NCBI GenBank assembly: GCA_016840645.1
Contig: JAEORY010000027.1
Coordinates: 1 to 17,012 of the forward strand
Direction of reading: 5' to 3'
Source: Candidatus Borrarchaeota archaeon
GTDB taxonomy: Archaea > Asgardarchaeota > Sifarchaeia > Borrarchaeales > Borrarchaeaceae
Length of the DNA: 17,012 nt
Part shown: positions 1-7,253 of the stretch, one piece after another
Numbering within the stretch: the stretch's first letter is position 1
How the letters are laid out: each line of letters begins with the position of its first letter
The notes under the pieces: generated by a model
The model's input: only the letters and a program-made list of their open reading frames with translations
Told to the model about the DNA's origin: nothing
Database searches by the model: none
Translations under genes and position numbers: made by a program

Positions 1-313
1 AAGTTTCTTGACGAGTGAGATCAAAAACTATGATTGCTCCATTAGCACCTTTGCAATACGTTTCACGCACATCTCTAAAGAATGATTGGCCGCCGAGATC
101 CCATATAACAAGTTTTACTATTTTATCTTGAACATAAACAGTTTTCGATCGAACATCCATACCGATCGTCATAATATAGTCTAATCTGAACATGTTGTCA
201 ACATATCGTTTTGCTAAACTGGTTTTTCCAACTGACGGATCTCCAAGAAGTACTATTTTAAAGGTATAGTCAACTTCTGAAGAATCTGAAGAATGAGTTT
301 TTTCTTGCGTCAT
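1..313 (-). CDS. Ras-superfamily small GTPase (Rab/Arf-like), 5' part only
   Basis: The gene runs off the left edge; I translated 104 N-terminal residues by hand from the ATG at 311-313. A 15-residue polar lead precedes a G1 P-loop, GDPSVGKT (residues 24-31). A G2-type threonine follows at T49 (TIG), then a G3 motif WDLGGQ (71-76) with the glutamine that in Ras positions the hydrolytic water. DLGGQ resembles the Arf/Arl form more than the DTAGQ of Ras and Rab. The G4 and G5 motifs lie beyond the window. Proteins of this kind bind and hydrolyse GTP as switches; Asgard archaea carry many copies, with mostly unknown partners. There is no lipidation signal at the N-terminus (residue 2 is Thr), and the C-terminus is not visible. 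GTG and TTG codons sit directly upstream in frame, so the start may be slightly earlier. The GTPase call is firm; subfamily is not. Confidence 0.9.
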   Translation of the reverse strand, partial: MTQEKTHSSDSSEVDYTFKIVLLGDPSVGKTSLAKRYVDNMFRLDYIMTIGMDVRSKTVYVQDKIVKLVIWDLGGQSFFRDVRETYCKGANGAIIVFDLTRQET

Positions 314-638
314 CAACACACCGCGAGATTATAAACACGTTCTGTGATGTTTTGGTTTATTATTATTTGACATTGACCGGATATTCTCAATAAACTCACA
401 CAGATCTCATAAACTGTCATATTATAATCTCAAGACGATATCATAAATTTTTTTTGGTCAACTCTAGATGGTTGAAAGAGAAAATTAACGTCTGAATTTG
501 GTGATGTAATTATTTACTCTAAAAAACGTCCGGCAACACTCTTCTTAAAAATAGTTCATTATCTATACGATAAATTTTAGTAGTTCTATTATGCTTATAG
601 AATACAAGTGCATCACAATACAAGTATGAGGGTTAAAG
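314..638. promoter_or_regulatory. divergent intergenic region between small GTPase and HAD genes
   Basis: This AT-rich 325-base stretch holds no credible ORF. On the minus strand, a TATA-like TTTATAAT lies about 20 bases upstream of the GTPase ATG, implying a very short leader or leaderless transcript. On the plus strand, a TATA-like CTTATAGA near 593-600 would place a start near 625, just before the ribosome binding site AGGG (629-632) of the HAD gene. The rest shows nothing I can name. Confidence 0.4.
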
Positions 639-1394
639 ATGGAAAAAAGAAAACTAGATCAACGTGTTGCTGCGATATTCGATTTCGATGGGACTTTGGT
701 TGAATCCCACCCACGGAGGAACATTGCCCATTTGAAAGTTGGTGAAGTGTTATTAAAACACCTAAATGTACAAGGATCGATCAAAAGAGAAGTACTGTTA
801 AACCTTATCTCACAGATGGAAATTGAAATGAATGAAAAGCACATTTACGACCGCAATATTTGGTGGAAAGAAGCTGTAAAACGATATTTTAGTAAAGATA
901 TCTCAATTTCAGAATCAACTCTAACAGAACTAACTACTCTCTATTGGCAGACCGTGAGTGATGAATCTAAGATTTTTCCGGGAGTAGAGGATCTGCTGAC
1001 ATCTCTCTGGCAGAAAGGCATTAAGCTTGGTTTAATGAGTGATACTGATGGATTGGAGGGTATGAAGGCTAAGAGAATCGAAGACGCTGGGTTAGTCGAA
1101 TATTTTGATGCAATTATTATTCCTGGGGAAGATACTAAAGAAACGAAGCCAAGCACACAGCCGTTTATCAAGATTTGTGAGCTACTTGGAGTCGCCCCTG
1201 AGAAGTGCGTTCATGTTGGGGATAATCCTAAAGTGGACATTTTAGGAGCTAAGGAATTGGGAATGAATACAATCATCCTTACGCCAGATAAAACTCAATT
1301 TAAAGAAAAAATCTTGATTCCGGATTATCTTATTGAACTTAAAGATATTAAGAAACTGGAAGAGCTTATCCCTGAATTGCTACTTCAAATTTAG
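639..1394 (+). CDS. HAD-superfamily hydrolase (phosphoglycolate phosphatase-like)
   Basis: This 251-residue protein has all four HAD motifs. Motif I is DFDGT with nucleophile D15 and acid D17. Motif II is S134 in GLMSDTDG, motif III is K170 in KETKPS, and motif IV is GDN with D195 and the second acid D200. The stretch between motif I and motif II (about residues 25-115) is helical and fits a C1 cap, as in phosphoglycolate phosphatase and beta-phosphoglucomutase relatives. The expected reaction is dephosphorylation of a small phosphorylated metabolite through an aspartyl-phosphate with Mg2+; the substrate cannot be read from sequence. There is no signal peptide, so it should be cytosolic. The start is supported by AGGG six bases upstream of the ATG. 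The gene stands alone: the next one on this strand begins 130 bases later. Confidence 0.9.
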   Translation: MEKRKLDQRVAAIFDFDGTLVESHPRRNIAHLKVGEVLLKHLNVQGSIKREVLLNLISQMEIEMNEKHIYDRNIWWKEAVKRYFSKDISISESTLTELTTLYWQTVSDESKIFPGVEDLLTSLWQKGIKLGLMSDTDGLEGMKAKRIEDAGLVEYFDAIIIPGEDTKETKPSTQPFIKICELLGVAPEKCVHVGDNPKVDILGAKELGMNTIILTPDKTQFKEKILIPDYLIELKDIKKLEELIPELLLQI

Positions 1395-1524
1395 AATTTG
1401 AAATGCACAAGAAGCAAGAATGGTCTTTTCTTTGTGAAAATTTATTCTAACTCAAATTCATTATTGTAATAAACAACTAATAATAGACAAATCTCAATGC
1501 TATAAAGGATCAGGAGCCAATTTG

Positions 1525-1815
1525 ATGAAAAATCGCGAAATTCCATTTGAATATGTTCGCTTAACTGGGAAAGCACCTGCTCAAGTTTCTCAACATCAGA
1601 AAGATGGGATTTCAGAGGAGTATATCAAGAGGCGTGTACTTTACTCCTCAGTAGAAGAAAGAGAATATCTTCCAGATGAATCATTTAAGTTAATTTTTAA
1701 ATTTAGAAAAGGACACAGAAAACCAATTTTAGTGGAGATATTTGTGAGAGAGAAAACATATAATAATCTCATAAGAGAATTAATTGTATACGGAGTCCAT
1801 ATAACAAAGGTGTAA
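1525..1815 (+). CDS. small protein, possibly DUF4258/RelE-fold
   Basis: This basic protein of about 96 residues has no firm family match. The ATG at 1525 is preferred over the adjoining in-frame TTG at 1522 because AGGAG lies eight bases upstream of it. The order of elements is a helix containing a GISEEYI segment (about residues 29-35 counting from the TTG), then beta strands around YLPDESFKLIFKF, then strands ending LIVYGVHIT. This resembles DUF4258 proteins, which share the RelE/BrnT-like fold of mRNA-cleaving toxins: a helix with G-I-S followed by strands and a terminal h-T strand. The resemblance is by eye and weak. The next gene begins five bases after the stop codon, so the two are almost certainly co-transcribed and may be a toxin-antitoxin-like pair. 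No conserved catalytic His/Arg set is assigned. Confidence 0.6.
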   Translation: MKNREIPFEYVRLTGKAPAQVSQHQKDGISEEYIKRRVLYSSVEEREYLPDESFKLIFKFRKGHRKPILVEIFVREKTYNNLIRELIVYGVHITKV

Positions 1816-1820
1816 CTCAA

Positions 1821-2129
1821 ATGACACGAATTATTGAGATGGAACTAACTGAATTAGAAATTCCAAAAGATATGTTCAAAAAAGTTCCAAAAATGGCGTC
1901 CGCGCATCTTTATATGCTTTCTAAGGAGACTATGGCGATAACCTTTGATAAATCACCAGAATTTGCTCAAAAAAGCATTTGGAATGATAAAATCATCATA
2001 AAGGAGACTGATAAATCGTTAATATTTGTTTTACCACAAATCGTTACTAGTTTTTATCACATTATTCCGACCAATGTCTCTGTCTCAGTTTCTCAGAAGA
2101 CTGACACAATCCATGTAGACATAGAATAA
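1821..2129 (+). CDS. hypothetical protein co-transcribed with the DUF4258-like gene
   Basis: I do not recognise this 102-residue protein. It opens with a beta-rich stretch containing LEIPKDMFKK, which is faintly reminiscent of the strand-helix start of AbrB-type DNA-binding antitoxins. The middle is a mixed segment, and the C-terminus ends in alternating hydrophobic/polar strands (VSVSVSQKTDTIHVDIE). There are no cysteines and no membrane segment. The ATG comes five bases after the stop of the upstream gene, in the same transcript. It has no ribosome binding site of its own that I can see, which suggests translational coupling. By position it could be the partner or antitoxin of the preceding protein, but nothing in the sequence proves that. 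Confidence 0.6.
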   Translation: MTRIIEMELTELEIPKDMFKKVPKMASAHLYMLSKETMAITFDKSPEFAQKSIWNDKIIIKETDKSLIFVLPQIVTSFYHIIPTNVSVSVSQKTDTIHVDIE

Positions 2130-2159
2130 GAAAATTCATTCCAGTCTGGATTCTTGACT

Positions 2160-2217
2160 ACCAAGCATATTCTGAATCAAATAGCTTGGTGAAAATTAGA
2201 TAAGATAAAAAAAAAGG
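2160..2217 (-). terminator. terminator of the methyltransferase operon (T-run; adjacent inverted repeat)
   Basis: Directly after the stop codon of the distal methyltransferase gene, the minus strand reads a run of nine T (plus-strand A at 2207-2215), the usual archaeal termination signal. Further on, 7-base arms ACCAAGC (2160-2166) and GCTTGGT (2184-2190) form an inverted repeat with a 17-base loop. The repeat lies between two convergent genes and could also act for the plus-strand cassette ending at 2129. Confidence 0.5.
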
Positions 2218-2223
2218 TGAAGT

Positions 2224-3399
2224 TCAAGGTTTTTTAACGACCATTATTTCTTGTACGCCACCACCATATAACGGAAGATGCTCAAAAGTCTTCATATCGA
2301 AGCCAGTTTTTTCATAAAGTTCTCTGATATAAGCCATGTCTACAAATTCGGTGAAATTTGTGAAGATCTTTGATAATTGAGATTGCAGACCAATCGCTAA
2401 TCGCTTTGAAGGATGCCCCACTGGAAGGCTTACAGCGACTACAGAGAAGCTATAACCACCAGGTTTGAGGACCCGATAGATCTCCTTTGTTAAATGATTA
2501 TAGTGCTTGCGATTCAAATACTGATGTAAGTTAATGGTAAGCACCAGGTCGGCAATATTATTGCTCGCTGGCAGTTTCTGCTTGGCTACATCCATTTGGC
2601 GTAGTTGTACAGTCTTCATGCCTAGCTTCTTAAGCCTTTGATTGCCATTTTCCACTACCTTCCAGTTAAAGTCAAGTCCCACGCCTCTGATTTTATGGCG
2701 ACGAGCAAGCTCTTCAAGAAAGTAACCGGTTCCACATCCTATATCAAGCACAATGGAATCGTTCTTCAGCTTTATATCGAACTCTTCGAGATACAGTGGT
2801 ATGTCACGACATAACACGCTACTACATGCGTCGAGATGATTTTCGATAAAATCGTACTTTTGTGTCCCCATTAATGAATCTACGCAATGTCGACTCCAGA
2901 TATTTGAAAGATGGCGTTCATCCAGCGTTTTCATCCAATAAAATGATTCGTTAAGTAAGGATCTTATTATCCCGTTCTTGTCGTTTCTGAAATGGACTGC
3001 AAGAGGCTGTAAACAGTAGAAACCATTGTTACGATAGATTATGTTCGATGTTTCCATTAATTCCAGCCACACATTTAATTTTGATTCGAACTGTGCTAGA
3101 TCATAAACAGTATCCTTATCGTCTATCGATACGAAACCATTACCGTTAGTTGCATATTCAATAATGCCCTCTTTGGTTGCAACGTATTGATCTCCATTGC
3201 TTTGAAATGCGTCAAAAAATCCACACCTTAATCCATTCGCAATTTCTGCTGTAACGATGAATGGTTCTATGTATTCTTTCAGGAAATTGATGGCAAGTCC
3301 GTTGCCTAATCCTTCGGTTATACGAATATGATTGCCTTTGGTATCGTTTCCTTCTTTTTTAGTTTGTGATTTACGTCCTCTAGTTGTTTTTTGGGCCAT
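2224..3399 (-). CDS. class I SAM-dependent methyltransferase (distal gene of pair)
   Basis: This is a 391-residue protein. A basic, disordered N-terminus (residues 1-25) is followed by a winged-helix/dimerisation-type domain (about 40-135). The Rossmann methyltransferase domain starts near 210. The SAM-binding motif I is VLDIGCGTGYF (217-227), the acidic motif after strand 2 is GLDFN (241-245), and the motif II-like strand LVLTINLHQYL spans 285-295. RVLKPGG (309-315) is the strand that precedes the substrate end in this superfamily. The layout (N-terminal helix domain plus C-terminal MTase) resembles O-methyltransferases of the acetylserotonin/hydroxyneurosporene type. The start is supported by GGTGAT upstream of the ATG. 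It lies 49 bases downstream of its paralogue, with which it shares motif wording, so it is probably a diverged duplicate. Substrate unknown. Confidence 0.88.
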   Translation of the reverse strand: MAQKTTRGRKSQTKKEGNDTKGNHIRITEGLGNGLAINFLKEYIEPFIVTAEIANGLRCGFFDAFQSNGDQYVATKEGIIEYATNGNGFVSIDDKDTVYDLAQFESKLNVWLELMETSNIIYRNNGFYCLQPLAVHFRNDKNGIIRSLLNESFYWMKTLDERHLSNIWSRHCVDSLMGTQKYDFIENHLDACSSVLCRDIPLYLEEFDIKLKNDSIVLDIGCGTGYFLEELARRHKIRGVGLDFNWKVVENGNQRLKKLGMKTVQLRQMDVAKQKLPASNNIADLVLTINLHQYLNRKHYNHLTKEIYRVLKPGGYSFSVVAVSLPVGHPSKRLAIGLQSQLSKIFTNFTEFVDMAYIRELYEKTGFDMKTFEHLPLYGGGVQEIMVVKKP

Positions 3400-3448
3400 T
3401 TATTATCACCACATTAGATTTTAAATAAAAAAAGATGGAAACTCCATT

Positions 3449-4642
3449 TTATGTTTTTACAGCAAAGAAAACGGCCTGTCTTCCTCTAAAAATCATCGGT
3501 ATGATCTTTGTGACTTTGAATCCAGCTTTCTGTGCAATGTCATGCAAATGCTCCTTTGTCCTCCAGCCTGTGAACCCGCTGAAGAGGAATTGGAAATTGG
3601 TAGCCGTAGACAACATGAGCGTGTCGTCTGCACCGTCACATAACGGTACAATGCTTATAAATTTACCACCAGGCTTTAAAACACGATAGATTTCATCTGT
3701 TACGTTTTGATCTCCGTATTTTGGGAAAAAGTGATGGAAGTTTATAGCGGTTATTAAATCGACTGACGAATCACTTAAAGGAATTCTATCTGTTGCTAAA
3801 TCTACGCATCTGTATTCCAGTCGGCTACCAAGCCCAGCTGCTTCAGCCTTCTTTTGCCCCATTTCACAAGAGCCTAGATTGTAATCGAGGCCAATACCTT
3901 TTGCACTGGGATGTTTGTTAGCGATTTCAATTAACCAATCGCCCACCCCACAACCTAAGTCGAGCACTAAAGGATCGCCTTCATCTAGATTCACTCCAAA
4001 TTTTGATAATGACATCAGCAATCCTGCTCTCACATTTTGCGGTACACGTTCGGTATAGGTCGCACCTTCCTCTGGAGAACCGATATCATCGTATGCCCTA
4101 GTTCCAAAAAGCTGTCGAGGATAATCACCAAAGGACGGTTTGGCATAATACTCTGTGAGGTTCATCATAGCTACGGCGATACCAACAGGTGTATCGGTTC
4201 TTAAATAACTCCCAAGTTGCGTGAGTTCCCATTTGCCGTTATCAACTTCTTTTACTATCTTGAGTTGTGGTGCAGAAAACAAATCAAACAATGCACCTAT
4301 TTTTTGCTTACATACTTCGATCTCCTGTTCCATGTTGAGAGGATCGAGATCAATCTTGTCGTTATCAACGAGGTATTCTGCAAGTTCAGCAATTGTCATC
4401 GGTTTGTCAAGTGCATCAAATATTCCCACTTTAAAAGCAATCATTACGGCATTTGTTGTGTAAGCTAACGGGAAAAGATGTTCTGAGTAAAGTGTAGCTT
4501 CTGTGGCATACTGCTTATGCAGATCAGATGGCATCTGCTGCAATTGTTCTTCAGTTGGCTTTGGGATTTCATAGATTCCTTCAAGAGACTTTGTTTGTTC
4601 AAAAACTTTGTCTTGTTTTCGTTCTAATTCTTGAATAGTCAT
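3449..4642 (-). CDS. class I SAM-dependent methyltransferase (proximal gene of pair)
   Basis: This is a 397-residue protein. After a polar N-terminus, a winged-helix-like segment (about 60-92; FKVGIFDALDKPMTIAELAE) matches the dimerisation domain of small-molecule O-methyltransferases, where it usually covers the active site. The catalytic domain follows: motif I VLDLGCGVGDW (226-236), GLDYN (251-255), VDLITAINFHHF (294-305) and RVLKPGG (320-326). The HH pair at 303-304 sits where O-methyltransferases often keep catalytic or substrate-facing residues, but I cannot assign a base. The gene is first in a two-gene minus-strand operon with the 391-residue paralogue. It has a leader of roughly 95 bases carrying repeated GAGTTCAT elements at the promoter. 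Having two related enzymes side by side suggests heterodimer formation or two successive methylations. Confidence 0.9.
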   Translation of the reverse strand: MTIQELERKQDKVFEQTKSLEGIYEIPKPTEEQLQQMPSDLHKQYATEATLYSEHLFPLAYTTNAVMIAFKVGIFDALDKPMTIAELAEYLVDNDKIDLDPLNMEQEIEVCKQKIGALFDLFSAPQLKIVKEVDNGKWELTQLGSYLRTDTPVGIAVAMMNLTEYYAKPSFGDYPRQLFGTRAYDDIGSPEEGATYTERVPQNVRAGLLMSLSKFGVNLDEGDPLVLDLGCGVGDWLIEIANKHPSAKGIGLDYNLGSCEMGQKKAEAAGLGSRLEYRCVDLATDRIPLSDSSVDLITAINFHHFFPKYGDQNVTDEIYRVLKPGGKFISIVPLCDGADDTLMLSTATNFQFLFSGFTGWRTKEHLHDIAQKAGFKVTKIIPMIFRGRQAVFFAVKT

Positions 4643-4989
4643 TTTTGTTTACCCCATTTTCACCCACGATATGTTTTCCAAAACGAGTTGTTTCGGAGAT
4701 GTGTCTTAGGTGAGTTCATATTTTTCAATGAACTCATTATCTTATAGACGAGTTCATATTTATAACTTTAACTATTTTTATGATAATTTAAAATAATATT
4801 AGGATGTCAAAACTAAATAAAACTGTTAAATACAAGAAATCTAAAGAAATAAGAAGGCGACAAAAATCCCCTCTAAAAGAATGACATTTTTTTTAAACTG
4901 AACATCTAAATGTATAATAATGAAAAAAATTGTATCAACTCTAATTTCGAACAAGAATAGACTTGGGCGTTATATATCACTTGGCTGAA
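4643..4989. promoter_or_regulatory. intergenic region holding the methyltransferase promoter
   Basis: This 347-base AT-rich gap lies between two minus-strand genes. The part nearest the methyltransferase gene carries its TATA box and repeated operator-like elements (listed separately). The rest, about 4790-4989, is A-rich with no credible ORF and no RNA fold that I can see. Confidence 0.4.
4711..4765 (-). promoter_or_regulatory. methyltransferase promoter: TATA box plus three GAGTTCAT elements
   Basis: On the minus strand a strong archaeal TATA box, TTATAAATAT (4765-4756), predicts a transcription start near 4737. Three copies of the octamer GAGTTCAT surround that point. One at 4750-4757 overlaps the edge of the TATA box. 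The other two form a perfect inverted repeat with 9-base arms (TGAGTTCAT 4711-4719 and ATGAACTCA 4728-4736) and an 8-base spacer. Placement at the start site is where an archaeal repressor would block polymerase. The regulator is unknown. Confidence 0.55.
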
Positions 4990-5433
4990 TTATAGCAACA
5001 GAATTCCAGGAAAATATAATTGAACCAAATATTTCAAAACATAAGATAGGATAGGTAAAATTGCCATACTAACAAGTCGTCCTGCGTTTTTTAGGTTTAT
5101 TCCCCATACATTTATTGCTTCAGCCCTGTTGCTTACGACATTTAGTCCAAGAACTTCAAGAAAATAATCTGTTGGTATATCTACTCGCATATCTAATCCA
5201 CGCATGACTGCATCAATTCTCAAAATAGTAAAACCACACGCTTTCATCATGTCTAAATCTTTGTCTAACTGAATATAATCAGGATTATAGAAATCTATTC
5301 GATAAGTTACTCCAGATAGAGGGTCAGGATGTTCCTCTGGAAAATCAGCAGAAAATGTTGATAGTGGAGATAAAAGAATTATACCCGTTAGTAGAGCAAT
5401 CCATAATGAAGTTATTATTAATTGACGGTTTAT
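4990..5433 (-). CDS. small exported/membrane protein with a non-standard start
   Basis: The open frame from about 5462 to the stop at 4990 encodes an obvious signal peptide or N-terminal membrane helix (SLWIALLTGIILLSPLSTFSA). It continues with an extracellular-looking stretch (FPEEHPDPLSG...), then LDMMKACGFTILRID, which resembles the first strand-helix unit of TIM-barrel glycosidases. A second hydrophobic helix near the C-terminus (AILPILSYVLKYLVQLYF) ends the protein. A perfect AGGAGG (5448-5443) is followed nine bases later by ATA (5433-5431), with no ATG, GTG or TTG in frame nearby. The first ATG (5248-5250) would drop the signal peptide. The gene may use AUA, or the start codon may have been lost; I give the AUA version, about 147 residues. 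No function assigned. Confidence 0.55.
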   Translation of the reverse strand: MNRQLIITSLWIALLTGIILLSPLSTFSADFPEEHPDPLSGVTYRIDFYNPDYIQLDKDLDMMKACGFTILRIDAVMRGLDMRVDIPTDYFLEVLGLNVVSNRAEAINVWGINLKNAGRLVSMAILPILSYVLKYLVQLYFPGILLL

Positions 5434-5592
5434 ATTAAGAATCCTCCTATAAGCGAAACTGATTTAGAGTATATCTTACTTTTTCTACTTTTAAAATTAG
5501 AGGTTTTTCAAAGATTGAGTCTATAAATTCTTAGAAACTTGTCAATAGATGAAAAAACAATCTATATTGCACTGATAACTATATTCAGAATA

Positions 5593-6294
5593 TTAAACAG
5601 ACAAAAGCCTTATTTCATTTGTCGAACTAAGTCCTTTTTCTGTTATAACATATGGTAAACTCTCATCAGTCAGATTAATGCTTCCTTTTCTTAAAATCGC
5701 AAATCGTTTGCTGTTAATCAATCCTTTCCTCAATTCTAATACTTTTCTAGAGTATGCATAAAGACAATCCTCTCCTATGGGGGTAGTCTTGCCTTTAAAA
5801 CTTCTTACTTGACTGATTATAAGAGTAAATAAACCATATCGTCGTGTCTCACAGTGTATTCGGGCCAGATGTTGTTCAAGTAACCTTCTTAGAGCTATTT
5901 TTTTCTCTATAGAACATAATTCTAAGCGATACAAATTAGAAATTGTATCTATAATTAGAAGTTTAAACGGTCTTTCATTTAATAGATCCTTTAAATTCTT
6001 CAGATACTGTATCTGTTGAGTGAAAGTTTCTGGTTGGAATACTGCAATAAAATCTGAAATATCAGTTTTATCATCAATTTGAGCTATTCTTCGAGTATTA
6101 AACTTATGTTCCGTATCAATATAAATGGTAGAGAGTTCCATCTTCGCTACATTGATAAGACTCTGATATGCTAATGTTGATTTTCCAGTTGCTGCTTCTC
6201 CGAAGACTGTTGTAACTTCGCCAGTATGCAATCCTCCCTCTAAGAGTCTATCGATAAATGGCATTCCCGTTGGAAGAATAGGTTTGTGGTCCAT
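5593..6294 (-). CDS. radB: RadB-like RecA-family ATPase
   Basis: This single RecA core has 233 residues from the ATG at 6294; an in-frame TTG at 6306 would add four. Numbered from that TTG, the lead TGMPFIDRLLEGGL (13-26) is the standard opening of RadA/RadB/KaiC-type domains. Walker A is GEAATGKS (36-43), Walker B is LLIID (116-120), and SQVRS (165-169) sits at the position of the conserved NQV-type strand. It lacks the N-terminal helix-hairpin-helix domain of RadA, and its length fits RadB, an archaeal RadA paralogue thought to assist homologous recombination. The C-terminal strands (FAILRKGS...LPYVITEKGL) are also RadB-like. A stand-alone KaiC-like ATPase is the main alternative. A 14-base perfect palindrome lies just upstream. 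The neighbours give no recombination context. Confidence 0.75.
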   Translation of the reverse strand: MDHKPILPTGMPFIDRLLEGGLHTGEVTTVFGEAATGKSTLAYQSLINVAKMELSTIYIDTEHKFNTRRIAQIDDKTDISDFIAVFQPETFTQQIQYLKNLKDLLNERPFKLLIIDTISNLYRLELCSIEKKIALRRLLEQHLARIHCETRRYGLFTLIISQVRSFKGKTTPIGEDCLYAYSRKVLELRKGLINSKRFAILRKGSINLTDESLPYVITEKGLSSTNEIRLLSV

Positions 6295-6308
6295 TCCACT
6301 TCTCAATC

Positions 6309-6322
6309 CTCAATATATTGAG
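6309..6322. promoter_or_regulatory. 14-base palindrome at the radB-like start
   Basis: CTCAATATATTGAG is a perfect 14-base palindrome ending 15 bases upstream of the chosen ATG. On the minus strand a TATA-like TTTTTAAG lies about 20 bases further upstream, so the palindrome falls close to the predicted transcription start, where an operator would act. Its own AT-rich centre could also serve as a TATA element. Confidence 0.35.
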
Positions 6323-6423
6323 ATAGAATTTGCTTAAAAAGAAGTTAAGACCTATACTCATCTACAACTTGAGTAGTAGTTAATATAATTCATCATTTTG
6401 TTGAATTTATAAAAATCAATGTT

Positions 6424-6822
6424 TTAAAAAAAATGAGAGAGCACAGAATCAACGAGATTTCGAGCTGTCCTATCTCTTTCATTAATAAGTTTTATTGCTT
6501 CATGAACCAGTTGGTTCTTTGATACCGTGTACGCTCCGGATTCAGCTTTTTTCAAGATATCAAGGTCGACAAGACGATCTAATTGCAATTCTACATCATC
6601 ATGAAATCGGAAAAATCGAGCCAGAGAATCCTTTGTATGGATTTCATCATCAGTATGCCATAAGAGATGATTAATAAGGCGTTGACATTGCCTTACTTCT
6701 CGTTCGATCGCCCATAAAGCACCCAAGAATACTCCTCCCATTAATATATAGTAAATATAGTGGTTATGATAGTTTTTAGATGAGTTCTTATAGTTATGCA
6801 GAGCTGTATTTAAGGGCAGCAC
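6424..6822 (-). CDS. membrane-anchored winged-helix protein
   Basis: This is a 132-residue protein. With the GTG start at 6822, the N-terminus holds a hydrophobic helix (about 21-39, YIYYILMGGVFLGALWAI). It is followed by a winged-helix-like domain (about 45-103): helices around CQRLINHLLW and DSLARFFRF, a recognition-type helix VELQLDRLVDLDILKKA, and a short wing GAYTVSKN. An amphipathic helix ends the protein. An alternative ATG at 6741 would cut the membrane helix in half. I prefer GTG because AGGGA lies eight bases upstream and the stop codon of the preceding gene is only three bases away, implying coupled translation. Winged helices tied to a membrane can be DNA-binding sensors or protein-interaction modules; which applies here is unknown. 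I do not recognise the family. Confidence 0.6.
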   Translation of the reverse strand: MLPLNTALHNYKNSSKNYHNHYIYYILMGGVFLGALWAIEREVRQCQRLINHLLWHTDDEIHTKDSLARFFRFHDDVELQLDRLVDLDILKKAESGAYTVSKNQLVHEAIKLINERDRTARNLVDSVLSHFF

Positions 6823-6825
6823 TAT

Positions 6826-7038
6826 TTATTCCCTATGTAGAAATAACTCTTCTTTTTCACAAATATAAGTTTTTCTGAGACGCTTTAGTTCAAGAAAAAC
6901 ATTGATCATCAACCAAACATATATTTCGTTTAATAACACAACTCTTTCGTTTAACAAAAAGAAGGATATATCGACAATTTCTACCAATACTACACACAAG
7001 ATAAATAGTAATAGTTTCTTTAAACCATCAATTAGCAT
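6826..7038 (-). CDS. small membrane protein
   Basis: A protein of about 70 residues from the ATG at 7038; an in-frame TTG at 7068, directly after a stop codon, is the only earlier start. A long hydrophobic segment (LLLFILCVVLVEIVDISFFLL) is followed by a second weaker one (LNEIYVWLMINVFLEL) and a charged C-terminal tail rich in K, R and E. It therefore looks like a one- or two-helix membrane protein. The membrane-anchored winged-helix gene starts three bases after its stop codon, so the two probably form an operon and may form a complex. A TATA-like TTTATTTAAATA lies upstream near 7083-7094. There is no family assignment, and the gene could be spurious given its size and AT-rich composition. 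Confidence 0.45.
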   Translation of the reverse strand: MLIDGLKKLLLFILCVVLVEIVDISFFLLNERVVLLNEIYVWLMINVFLELKRLRKTYICEKEELFLHRE

Positions 7039-7253
7039 TAGAATAGCATTCTTATGAACGATGGGCAATTAACATAAGAATTATTTAAATAAAGTTTAAT
7101 GTAGTAAGACCTATTTAAAGTTTAAAAAGAGACGCGCCTTCGCGCTCGCATAAATCGATTAGTGATTTAAAAGGTATCAGGTAAGTTTATAAGACGTTAC
7201 ATCAGAGGTGTTATTTCAAAAAACTTTAGATTTAAGGCGGGGGCATGAAATAA

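Noticed and set aside
3435..4468. Plus-strand ORFs opposite the methyltransferase genes
   Set aside because: They lie wholly antisense to a gene with clear SAM-binding motifs, lack ribosome binding sites and show no domain.
7130..7150. GCGC-CTTC-GCGC hairpin as the left end of a transposon or a tRNA piece
   Set aside because: It is an isolated short hairpin with no tRNA arms and no similarity to the hairpins bracketing the GC-rich element.
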